Positions 1-6,418 of a stretch of DNA of 8,894 nt are shown here, in pieces. The notes under the pieces are model-generated. The model searched no databases. It saw only the letters and a list, made by a program, of their open reading frames with translations, and had not been told where the DNA came from. Numbering within the stretch: the first letter of the stretch is position 1; each line of letters starts with the position of its first letter. A program made the position numbers and the translations under genes. The stretch comes from Myxococcales bacterium (GTDB lineage Bacteria > Myxococcota_C > UBA6777): NCBI GenBank assembly GCA_027005175.1, contig JALTMC010000916.1, positions 1 to 8,894 on the forward strand, written 5' to 3'.

Positions 1-37
1 TGTTTACTCCACAGGGCGATTCGAACCACGTGGGAGG

Positions 38-93
38 GTGGAGTGGAGTGGAGTGGAGTGGAGTGGAGTGGAGTGGAGTGGAGTGGAGTGGAG
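38..93. repeat. Perfect GAGTG pentanucleotide tandem repeat
   Basis: Ten exact copies of GAGTG occupy 41-90, and the 5-base periodicity extends to 38-93. An imperfect copy (GGGTG) precedes it and GAGGG follows. On the minus strand it reads as CACTC repeats and begins 4 bases after the TAG stop of the 968-residue TPR gene, so it would lie in that gene's 3' untranslated region. Copy number changes would not alter the protein. The 97 bases left of the gene hold nothing else I can support. Confidence 0.97.
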
Positions 94-97
94 GGGG

Positions 98-3004
98 CTA
101 GCGGCGTCGGCGACGGCGTCGGCGTCGAGGTTGTTTTTGCTTCCTCTTATCTTTTTGTCGTTGGACATAGGACTTACCCCAAGCAAGCAGGCCTTTTTCT
201 TTGAGGAGGGTGGCATCTTTTTCGAGTCCCTCAATAAAGTCTTTTTCAATGGTTGCTTCTTTGAGTGAAGCAACGACTTCCTTGTTCAGCTTAACTGTTT
301 TGCCGAGGTGTGGCTTTTCGAACTTATCAAGCTTTTTCTTTTTGGTTGTTTTCAGCTTGATGTAGGGAGCACGGAGGGTTACATCCGCTTGTTGTTGGAA
401 GAACTGCTGTACCTTTTGTCCAGCTTCTTTTTTCTTCTTACGACTCATGCGACGGTAGCTCTTTTTCTTGAGTGCGTCACCATAGGTACTGAGTGCGATA
501 GAGCGAGCGAGCATGCTATAAGCTCTTTTCGCATTTTTGTAGTCGAGGTCTCGTAAGAATCCTTTGGCAGCGATGGTAAAGTGGCCTGTACAGTCAGCGT
601 AGCTACCATTTTCAAAGTAGATCATACCTGTTTGCAGTCGAGGCTCTACAGCACCAGGACGTGTTTGCATGGCTGCTTGAAAGAATGCGCCAGCTGCTTC
701 GTAGTAGACCTCGCGAAGATCCCCTACGCGAAGATCCATGTAGCTTTTGCGGATTCGCTTGCCTTTTTCAAGAGCTTCCAAAAACTTCTTGTAGTCTGCT
801 TTGATGCGATCATTGTCTTTTTTGACGGTGACGCGATCATCGATCTTTTTGTAGATCTTCTGGAGATCTTCCTTAAATTGTTTGAGCAAGGCAGGGTAGT
901 CCGATTTGCGGTACTTTTTGTCCTTGGGTACACCTCGGGCGAGGTCCATCCACAACTTACCCATCTCCAGGTTACTCTCGTAATGGTCACCAAAATAGGG
1001 AGATTTCAACTCATTGAGAGCTTTCTTCCAAAGTGCTTTGGCTTCTTTCTTGTCGCCTTTAGCAAATGCCATTTTTCCTGCGAGATACAGATAGTCAGAG
1101 TGTTCTCCAAAGATCTTCTTCATCTTGGTGAGGATCTTTTCTGCGCGATCCAACTGGGTGTGTTTGTTGTCGTCATCGACCACATTGAGTAGAGTCTCAG
1201 AGGCTTCGTAATACGGTTGCATCAACAGTGGATCAGCCGTGGTGGCTTTGTTGACACGAGTCATACCGTCATCCCACTTGTCTGTTTTGAAGAGTAGCAG
1301 ACCGTAGAGATTTTGAATGTATGCTTCGTAAGGAGCGAGCTTTTCAGCTTTGGCAATGATTTCCAAACCGGCTTTGAAGTCACCTTTGTAAAAGGCAGCT
1401 TTTGCATGTGCGTAGAAATACCAGGCTTTGATGTGGTCTGAGAGGTTGCCCCACTTCTTGACCTTCTCCATCTTTTCTTTGAGTTCGCGCACCATCTTGA
1501 AGCCAACACTCATTCCAACGCCTGAGTCCAGTACGCTGATCGCATCACCGATCGGAGCGAGCAAGTAGTAAGGGCTGGCCTTGTACTTGTCTTGGATGGC
1601 ACTGTGGAACGGGCATGTGGACAGCTTGATAGAGCGCAGAGCTGAGACAAAGGACTCAGCCAACAGATCCATGGTTCCGAGTTGCAGTCCTTGCAGTCCT
1701 GGAGGGCTGTTGGGGAGGAGCATGGGGGGGTCAATCCAGCAGTATTCATTCTTCTGTTTGTCGGGAGCAGAGAGGGTTCCCTTGACCAGACTTACATTTT
1801 GGCTGGCTTGTTCTGTTGCTTTCGCAAAGTGCGTGTGAGCTGCGGAGAACTCACGTTGGCGCAGATGGTAAAAACCAAGGCGCCATCGATAAAAAGGGCT
1901 GTCCCAACCGAGTTCAGCGGCGCGTTTGAATTGCGCTTTGGCGTAGCGGTTCTTGCCCAACCCTTCATAGATCAGACCATGGACCCAGTTCAGACGAACA
2001 TGGATGGGGAGTTCAACCTTGTATTTCTTGAGGTAGCTATCGAGTTGGGTGAGCTTGCTCTTTGCCCCTTCACGGTTGCCTTTGTTGATCAACTCAAGTG
2101 CACTCTGGTATTCCACGGCAGCTAGAAGCGCGTGGTATTCCGGTAGCTTGGTGAGAAGCTTCTTGGGGCCTTTGCTCTGTACTTCTTCGAACAAACTGCG
2201 AAAGGCCTTTAAGTGTGCTGCCGTGTGCTCGTGACGTTGGTATAAGGCATAGTGAGTCTCTGCCAAGTGAATGATAGCAAAGGGATGATCGGGGGCAAAC
2301 TTTTCACGAATCGTATTGTAGACTTTGAGAGCCCGATTGAGGCTCTTTTTGGTGTCGAGCTTTTGTTGGGTACGACCCAGATAGATCAAGCCATGAACCC
2401 GCTTCTCTTCAATGGAGACACCGGCGAGGTAAGAGACACCAGCAAGGGCGATCACCAAAAGGATGAAGATGTCACGAAAGGTTTTGAGTAGATTGTCTGT
2501 ACGGGGAGGGGCAAAGTTTGTATCCACATCAACATAGAATGGGCCACTGTTAGGGGCTTGTTCCTGAACTTCTACATTGAGGCTCTTCAGCAACATTCGG
2601 GCTTGTGGATGGCTGGGATTCAGGGCATGTGCCTGTTGCAAAGCCTGAATGGCTTCTTGCAGATCATCTTGTTCCAATGCGATCTCACCTTTGAGGCGAA
2701 ATCCTTCCCATTCTCCGGGATCAGAGCGAACAATACTGTCCACTTCGTCCGATGCTTTCTTTAAAAAAGAGCGTTTGATTGCTGAAGCATCAAAGTATGC
2801 TTTCGCTAGGAGTAGGCGGCCTTCAAGGCTGTTGTCACCCTTCAGACCTTTCTGTGCAACGCTGATGGCTTTAAAGGGAAAGCCGCGGCGCAGATAAACT
2901 TCTCCCAAAGGAATGTATACTTGAGGAGAGGGGTCGCTACGAAACTGACGCTCCAGCTCTTCTACGTCTACCATATGCAGCTGACTTTGCAGGTCTGCGG
3001 CCAT
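98..3004 (-). CDS. Large membrane-anchored TPR-repeat protein with polyarginine C-terminus
   Basis: A 968-residue protein of unknown role, probably a scaffold for protein-protein contacts. Degenerate tetratricopeptide repeats are visible near residues 27-59, 60-96, 97-133 (the clearest, ending in the typical ALNP), 336-401, 525-595, 636-666 and 785-816. One hydrophobic helix at about 178-197, between the N-terminal TPRs and the long remainder, predicts a single membrane span. No signal peptide is seen. Residues 850-968 are strongly basic (RKKKK, TTKKKKL, QRQKDKRKQKQ) and end in nine arginines. The start at 3004 is well supported: GGAGG at 3012-3016 lies 7 bases upstream. The gene is divergent from the surA-like gene, and a promoter at 3153-3182 would give a leader of about 140 nt. 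The coding call is certain; the function is not, since TPRs name a fold and not an activity. Confidence 0.93.
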   Translation of the reverse strand: MAADLQSQLHMVDVEELERQFRSDPSPQVYIPLGEVYLRRGFPFKAISVAQKGLKGDNSLEGRLLLAKAYFDASAIKRSFLKKASDEVDSIVRSDPGEWEGFRLKGEIALEQDDLQEAIQALQQAHALNPSHPQARMLLKSLNVEVQEQAPNSGPFYVDVDTNFAPPRTDNLLKTFRDIFILLVIALAGVSYLAGVSIEEKRVHGLIYLGRTQQKLDTKKSLNRALKVYNTIREKFAPDHPFAIIHLAETHYALYQRHEHTAAHLKAFRSLFEEVQSKGPKKLLTKLPEYHALLAAVEYQSALELINKGNREGAKSKLTQLDSYLKKYKVELPIHVRLNWVHGLIYEGLGKNRYAKAQFKRAAELGWDSPFYRWRLGFYHLRQREFSAAHTHFAKATEQASQNVSLVKGTLSAPDKQKNEYCWIDPPMLLPNSPPGLQGLQLGTMDLLAESFVSALRSIKLSTCPFHSAIQDKYKASPYYLLAPIGDAISVLDSGVGMSVGFKMVRELKEKMEKVKKWGNLSDHIKAWYFYAHAKAAFYKGDFKAGLEIIAKAEKLAPYEAYIQNLYGLLLFKTDKWDDGMTRVNKATTADPLLMQPYYEASETLLNVVDDDNKHTQLDRAEKILTKMKKIFGEHSDYLYLAGKMAFAKGDKKEAKALWKKALNELKSPYFGDHYESNLEMGKLWMDLARGVPKDKKYRKSDYPALLKQFKEDLQKIYKKIDDRVTVKKDNDRIKADYKKFLEALEKGKRIRKSYMDLRVGDLREVYYEAAGAFFQAAMQTRPGAVEPRLQTGMIYFENGSYADCTGHFTIAAKGFLRDLDYKNAKRAYSMLARSIALSTYGDALKKKSYRRMSRKKKKEAGQKVQQFFQQQADVTLRAPYIKLKTTKKKKLDKFEKPHLGKTVKLNKEVVASLKEATIEKDFIEGLEKDATLLKEKGLLAWGKSYVQRQKDKRKQKQPRRRRRRRRR
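101..127 (-). repeat. CGACGC-type codon repeat encoding nine arginines
   Basis: The last nine sense codons of the TPR gene are all CGN (CGA CGC CGA CGC CGT CGC CGA CGC CGC), close to a CGACGC hexamer repeat, followed directly by TAG. The tract looks like simple-sequence expansion rather than selected coding sequence. It still extends the lysine-rich tail, so it could contribute to binding an anionic partner. Confidence 0.85.
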
Positions 3005-3152
3005 CTCGAAACCTCCAATTCCTTGGGTTGTTATTGTTTTGTATTGTGTCCCACAACACCCTGCAATCCTTACTGATTATGTTTTGTGGATCGGTCTAAA
3101 TAGGTGTATGTGGTAGAGAAAGCCGTAATCATCGGCATCAAAAAGTCCTCTT

Positions 3153-3182
3153 CCTATAGCAGAGTCTCCCTAAGCGTGTCAA
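3153..3182 (-). promoter_or_regulatory. Sigma70-type promoter for the TPR gene
   Basis: Reading the minus strand, a perfect TTGACA (-35, 3182-3177) is followed 18 bases later by TATAGG (-10, 3158-3153; four of six consensus bases). Transcription would start near 3146 and leave a leader of about 140 nt before the TPR start codon. No better minus-strand pair was found in this intergenic region. Called by eye only. Confidence 0.45.
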
Positions 3183-3190
3183 GCTATGGC

Positions 3191-3227
3191 TTGGCCCTTG
3201 ACCCCTTGACCCCTTGACCCCTTGGGG
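3191..3227. repeat. TTGACCCC 8-bp direct repeats between divergent genes
   Basis: Three exact tandem copies of TTGACCCC lie at 3198-3205, 3206-3213 and 3214-3221, flanked by degenerate copies (TTGGCCC before, TTGGGGG after). They lie just upstream of the minus-strand -35 box. On the plus strand they present repeated TTGACC boxes; the last, spaced 17 bases from TACTCT (3237-3242), is a weak promoter candidate for the surA-like gene. They could be a regulator site or simple slippage product. Confidence 0.85.
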
Positions 3228-3290
3228 GCTTTACGTTACTCTCTGCCCGTTCAAAAGGTCCATTTGCTGTGATGGATGATGTTGTTCCTT

Positions 3291-3348
3291 CGGAGATCGA
3301 GCGGTAAGGAGGAAGTTCATGGTTGTCTTTTTCACCTCGATCCTTCCG
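3291..3348 (+). promoter_or_regulatory. Inverted repeat enclosing the leader ORF ribosome-binding site
   Basis: CGGA-GATCGAG (3291-3301) is complementary to CTCGATC-CT-TCCG (3336-3348). This is an 11-bp stem with a 2-base bulge and a 34-base loop that contains AAGGAGG and the ATG of the 19-codon ORF. The 3' arm lies inside that ORF, so a translating ribosome would open the stem. No U-tract follows, so it is not an intrinsic terminator. Confidence 0.4.
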
Positions 3349-3378
3349 CGCTTGAGCAAAATCATCCTTCCATACTAA
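3319..3378 (+). CDS. Possible 19-codon leader ORF upstream of the surA-like gene
   Basis: ATG at 3319 is preceded by AAGGAGG (3306-3312) at a spacing of 6 bases, which is a near-ideal ribosome-binding site and better than that of the surA-like gene itself. The ORF runs 19 codons to TAA at 3376-3378. It encodes a hydrophobic peptide with two basic residues (MVVFFTSILPRLSKIILPY). It ends 82 bases before the surA-like ATG. The ribosome-binding site and ATG lie in the loop of an inverted repeat (3291-3301 with 3336-3348). It could be a regulatory leader peptide, a small membrane peptide or chance. There is no homology evidence. Confidence 0.3.
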   Translation: MVVFFTSILPRLSKIILPY

Positions 3379-3395
3379 AATGTTTTCACCAGAAC

Positions 3396-3434
3396 ACCAG
3401 AATAGTCACAAGAGACCAGAATAGTCACAAGAGA
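3396..3434. repeat. Perfect 19-bp tandem duplication before the surA-like gene
   Basis: A 19-base unit beginning ACCAGAATAGTC occurs at 3396-3414 and again without change at 3415-3433, with one further matching base at 3434. A seven-base fragment of the unit (ACCAGAA) also sits at 3388-3394. The duplication ends 26 bases before the ATG of the surA-like gene, so it lies in that gene's leader. Confidence 0.95.
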
Positions 3435-3460
3435 TAGAAAGAGATGGGTTTGTATCGAAG

Positions 3461-4552
3461 ATGGATATGCGACAAAAGAGAATCAGCACCAACCCAAAGC
3501 GTCGTGGTGTGACCACAACGTTTGCCTGGGCCTTTCTCGTGATCTGTCTGAGTGTCGGTGTGGCACCCGCAGAAGCGGGCCAGCGAGTTGTGTTGGAATG
3601 TATCATCGGGGTCGTGAATAACGAAGTTGTGCTGTGGTCGGAGTGGCGGCAAAAGTTTCTCGCGATTAAAGACAAAGTACTCGCCTCTGTAATGGCCGAA
3701 GATGCGAAGAAGAAGCGTGAGAAAACATTGCGTGTGGAAGTTCTTCAACGCATGCTCGACGATGTGTTGTTGGATCAGGTCGCTCGCAAGATGCATGTTG
3801 CAGTGACGCAACGCGATGTGAACGCTGCGATCGAGGACACTCGCAAGAAGTACAACCTGAATCCGAGGCAGTTTCGGGAAGCGCAAAGGCAGCAAGGGTT
3901 TTCACCTGCGTCCTACCGTGCGATGGTGTCACGGGAATTGCGAAAACTACGGTTGCTTCGGCGAGTTCTACGTAACAAGGTCTCTGTGACAAAGCAAGAT
4001 CAGAGAGCATTTTACCGACAAATGATCAGTGATATAAAGGTGGGACCGCCTGAGTTTTTGGTGCGACATATCCTGGTTGGGCTACCTCGTGGCGCGAAGC
4101 CCGATGTGATTAAAGCCACCAAGGCCAAAGCGAATGCTTTGCTAAAAATAATACAGAAAGCGATGAATAGCCCGAAGAAGCCCACTTTTGTGTCGTTGGC
4201 AAAGAAGTATTCGCAAGAGCCAAATGTCGCAGACACAGGAGGTTCTTTGGGGTGGCATAAGACACAATTTAAAAAAGACGAAGAGGAGACCTTGCCTTCC
4301 CGTGTGATGCAGGCTGTTCGTCAAACGAAGGTGGGGACCATTTTTCCGAGTCCGCTGAAAACGATTCAGGGTTTTCATATCCTGTATGTGGAACAACGCC
4401 GCTTGGCAGGGGTTCTCTCCTTTAAGGAGGCTTTGCCCAATATCCGAAAGGTCCTACAGAAACGCGCTTTTGCGAAAGCCTATCAATCTTATATTAAGGA
4501 ACTTCGAAAAAAAGCAGTGATCGACCTGCGTATGAATTGCGCAAGCCAATGA
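3461..4552 (+). CDS. SurA-like periplasmic parvulin-type peptidyl-prolyl isomerase
   Basis: A 363-residue exported folding factor of the SurA/PpiC kind, expected to chaperone outer-membrane or periplasmic proteins and catalyse cis-trans isomerisation at proline. Residues 1-39 form a signal peptide: a basic n-region, a hydrophobic stretch at about 20-35, and AEA before Gly40. Residues 42-170 resemble the SurA N-terminal chaperone domain (IIGVVNNEVVLWSEW; later LLDQVARKMHVAVTQRDVNAAI). Residues 196-312 are one parvulin domain with the family landmarks RHILV, the LAKKYSQEP...TGGSLGW block and GFHILYVEQ. A helical tail follows. E. coli SurA has two parvulin domains; here there is one. GAAG directly abuts ATG 3461, so ATG 3467 (six bases further) could be the true start. 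The gene ends in an ATGA overlap with pdxA. It could equally be named PpiC-like or PrsA-like, so I give no symbol. Confidence 0.88.
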   Translation: MDMRQKRISTNPKRRGVTTTFAWAFLVICLSVGVAPAEAGQRVVLECIIGVVNNEVVLWSEWRQKFLAIKDKVLASVMAEDAKKKREKTLRVEVLQRMLDDVLLDQVARKMHVAVTQRDVNAAIEDTRKKYNLNPRQFREAQRQQGFSPASYRAMVSRELRKLRLLRRVLRNKVSVTKQDQRAFYRQMISDIKVGPPEFLVRHILVGLPRGAKPDVIKATKAKANALLKIIQKAMNSPKKPTFVSLAKKYSQEPNVADTGGSLGWHKTQFKKDEEETLPSRVMQAVRQTKVGTIFPSPLKTIQGFHILYVEQRRLAGVLSFKEALPNIRKVLQKRAFAKAYQSYIKELRKKAVIDLRMNCASQ

Positions 4553-5493
4553 GCGTGATTGGAGTCACGATGGGTGATCCGGGGGGGATTGGAGCTGAGG
4601 TTCTCGTCAAGGCGCTGGCTCGACTGGACCGCTCTGGTTGGCCGCATCTACGTATCTTTGGTGATGGTCAAAGGCTTCGTGAGGTGGCTCACTCTCTAGA
4701 GCTTGCTTCACCACTTACGCTTGAGAATGTGTCACTTCAGCCGCTTTCTGATTGGGAGGGGACTCCTTTTGTATGGGGTGAGTTAACGGATGCAGGGGCA
4801 TATGCACAGGTGGGTTATATTCAGGCCGCTCTTGATGCCGCTCATCGGGATGAACTCTGTGCGATCGTCACAGGCCCCATCCACAAACAAGCGTTGGCTC
4901 GTTGTGGTCTGCCCTACCATGGACATACCGATTGGTTGGAGGCTCACTTCCGAGTCAAGCGTGCGGTGATGATGCTGGCAGGTGAACGGCTTAAGACGGT
5001 ACCTGTGACTGTACATATCCCTCTGAGAGAGGTGATTCCTCAGCTCTCTACCGAGTTGATCTTGGACACTCTCTCTGTTGTACATACTTCCATGCAAAAG
5101 CGAATGGGTATTTCCCAGCCCCGAATTGCAGTTTGTGGTGTGAATCCACATGCAGGAGACGGTGGACTTTTGGGACATGAAGATGAAAACATTGTTGCAC
5201 CTGCTATCGCACAAGCTCGGTCTTTGGGGATGGATGTTTCTGGTCCTCATCCGGGAGATACCGTTTTTTTCTTTGCATCACAAGGCCAGTATGATGTAGT
5301 ACTCGGTATGTTTCATGATCAAGCCTTGGCCCCGTTGAAGCTGCTTCATTTCGAAGATGGAATTAATATCACGCTTGGACTTCCTCTTTTGAGGACCTCC
5401 GTTGATCACGGAACAGCTTACGATATTGCAGGACAGGGAAGTGCCAGCTCCTTGAGTATGGAGAAGGCTTTGATGATGGCTGCTACTTGTTGA
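4549..5493 (+). CDS. pdxA: 4-hydroxythreonine-4-phosphate dehydrogenase PdxA
   Basis: Catalyses NAD(P)-dependent oxidation of 4-hydroxy-L-threonine phosphate in the DXP-dependent pathway to pyridoxal 5'-phosphate; cytosolic. Numbering from ATG 4549 (314 residues), the divalent-metal histidines are His156 (VHIPLR), His201 (NPHAG) and His256 (MFHDQ), with the same 45 and 55 residue spacing as His166/211/266 of E. coli PdxA. The substrate-contact residues His126-Thr127 (GHT), Lys264, Asn273 and Arg282 are also in place, as is the N-terminal GVTMGDPGGIG. The enzyme appears intact, slightly shorter than the E. coli protein (about 329) at the C-terminus. ATG 4549 overlaps the upstream TGA (ATGA) and has no clear ribosome-binding site, which suggests translational coupling. 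A TTG at 4537 would add four residues. SurA-PdxA adjacency matches the enterobacterial surA-pdxA order. Confidence 0.95.
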   Translation: MSVIGVTMGDPGGIGAEVLVKALARLDRSGWPHLRIFGDGQRLREVAHSLELASPLTLENVSLQPLSDWEGTPFVWGELTDAGAYAQVGYIQAALDAAHRDELCAIVTGPIHKQALARCGLPYHGHTDWLEAHFRVKRAVMMLAGERLKTVPVTVHIPLREVIPQLSTELILDTLSVVHTSMQKRMGISQPRIAVCGVNPHAGDGGLLGHEDENIVAPAIAQARSLGMDVSGPHPGDTVFFFASQGQYDVVLGMFHDQALAPLKLLHFEDGINITLGLPLLRTSVDHGTAYDIAGQGSASSLSMEKALMMAATC

Positions 5494-5518
5494 TCAGAAG
5501 CAGAGAGGGTTGATTGCA

Positions 5519-6202
5519 ATGCCGTCCATATACTATTGCCACTTCTTGGGTGATGGCTGGAGTGAATGGAAGAAGTCTACTATCCTAGACGAACTCCCCG
5601 AAGAGTTTGCAACCGATGGAGTTGCCATCTTACTCACATCTCGTGATGGGGATGAAACATGTTATCTCTATGACCCTGAAAAAGGTATGCTTACATCAAG
5701 TTGTTGGATCGGTGACGAGTGGGGCCTCTGGAAGCCTTCCATCCCTCTCTCCCCACCCGCTAATTTTTCTGCTCTTCACGAGGATACAAATTTTACGATT
5801 TTAAGCCATGAAGACGGTGACTGGCTGATTTCCATTAATTTATCCGAAGGCTCTGTGTATGGTGCACCCATTGATTTCGACACCCAAGAAGTGGAATGGG
5901 ATGGCCCTTTCTCCATTGAAGCCGCTCCGAATATGGATGAATCTACCGACGTCTTCGGCGCAAATGATGATGACGCTGAATGGGTTATCGCGGTCAACCT
6001 CGAAGAACAAAGTGTCTTCTTTGCAGAGTGGGACGGAGATGATTATAGCTCCTGGGAGGCGGTCTCCTCTCTTGATCTTCCCGATATCTGGCTGGAATTA
6101 GGTATTGATCTGGATGGTGCCATTGTTGAAGGGCAGCTTCAAGTCTATGTCATTGTTTATGACGATGATTTTGATGATGATGGCTTGGGTCATGCTGCTT
6201 GA
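5519..6202 (+). CDS. Acidic Trp/Asp-rich protein with four ~54-residue repeats, possible small beta-propeller
   Basis: An unrecognised 227-residue protein, very acidic, with no signal peptide or membrane span, so probably cytosolic. Similar segments recur at a spacing of 53-54: CYLYDPEKGMLTSSCW (48-63), WLISINLSEGSVYGAP (102-117) and WVIAVNLEEQSVFFAE (155-170). Each is followed by an aromatic turn such as GDEWGLW (65-71) or DDYSSWE (174-180). The N-terminus (GDGWSEW, 11-17) matches the second half of the unit and the C-terminus (LQVYVIVYDD, 207-216) matches the first half. That pattern fits a closed four-bladed beta-propeller; the fold is inference. It ends in an Asp-rich tail (DDDFDDDG). GAGAGGG at 5503-5509 lies 9 bases before ATG 5519, which favours that start over the in-frame TTG at 5510. 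The gene begins 25 bp after pdxA and is probably co-transcribed. Confidence 0.8.
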   Translation: MPSIYYCHFLGDGWSEWKKSTILDELPEEFATDGVAILLTSRDGDETCYLYDPEKGMLTSSCWIGDEWGLWKPSIPLSPPANFSALHEDTNFTILSHEDGDWLISINLSEGSVYGAPIDFDTQEVEWDGPFSIEAAPNMDESTDVFGANDDDAEWVIAVNLEEQSVFFAEWDGDDYSSWEAVSSLDLPDIWLELGIDLDGAIVEGQLQVYVIVYDDDFDDDGLGHAA

Positions 6203-6236
6203 TCTCGGCCCTTCTCCTTGCCTCAAACTCTCTTCA

Positions 6237-6260
6237 TTGTGACATTGGTTGTGACATTGT
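6237..6260. repeat. 12-bp tandem duplication (TTGTGACATTG)
   Basis: TTGTGACATTG occurs at 6237-6247 and again at 6249-6259, a period of 12. It lies 35 bp after the acidic-protein gene, in the leader or promoter region of the flippase-like gene. Each copy carries GTGACA, one base from a consensus -35 box. Confidence 0.9.
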
Positions 6261-6278
6261 GGTAGAGCAAGGGATACT
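6251..6278 (+). promoter_or_regulatory. Weak candidate promoter for the flippase-like gene
   Basis: GTGACA (6251-6256, five of six matches to -35) is spaced 16 bases from GATACT (6273-6278, four of six matches to -10). Initiation near 6285 would give a leader of about 134 nt. The alternative is read-through from the pdxA transcription unit, since no terminator is visible after 6202. Confidence 0.25.
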
Positions 6279-6305
6279 CCTCCCACCATTGGGGTGGCCC
6301 TGTTT

Positions 6306-6332
6306 CGACCGGCAAGACGAAGTCCGGGGTCG
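6306..6332 (+). promoter_or_regulatory. Possible hairpin in the leader of the flippase-like gene
   Basis: CGACCGG (6306-6312) can pair with CCGG-GGTCG (6324-6332): a 7-bp GC-rich stem with a 2-base bulge and an 11-base loop. Two smaller hairpins flank it: CCACC/GGTGG (6283-6297) and GAGA/TCTC (6339-6349). There is no U-tract, so it is not an intrinsic terminator. It matches no riboswitch class that I recognise. Confidence 0.25.
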
Positions 6333-6418
6333 CTAAGGGAGAGCCTCTCGATTTCGATGGACTCTTCTTATGGTGTGAATGGCTTATTCAAATTGCTTGT
6401 TCAAAAGGTTTTTTTCGT

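Noticed and set aside
1-40. Possible tRNA 3' end on the minus strand (GGTTCGAATC resembles a T-loop)
   Set aside because: The flanking bases do not form a T-stem (only one of the first three pairs matches) and no CCA-bearing acceptor end or remaining arms are present.
4-273. 89-codon minus-strand frame ending in PLHST repeats
   Set aside because: It overlaps the end of the TPR gene in another frame, and its repeats are the translated GAGTG tract. No independent start signal.
581-1192. 203-codon plus-strand frame antisense to the TPR gene
   Set aside because: Cys/Phe/Val-rich shadow of a lysine-rich gene; the opposite strand has clear TPR coding and a strong ribosome-binding site.
3070-3138. 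22-codon minus-strand ORF upstream of the TPR gene, with AAGAGGA 7 bases before its ATG
   Set aside because: Its ribosome-binding-like purine tract (3146-3152) lies between the -10 box and predicted start site of the better-supported promoter, so it would largely be absent from the transcript.
3180-3193. CAAGC-TATG-GCTTG hairpin as a terminator
   Set aside because: Only a 5-bp stem with no following T-run on either strand, and it sits upstream of two divergent genes; it also overlaps the -35 box.
3461-3580. Twin-arginine (Tat) signal in the surA-like N-terminus (KRRGVTTTF)
   Set aside because: Lacks the conserved F-L-K after RR; an ordinary Sec signal with AEA cleavage fits better and suits the family.
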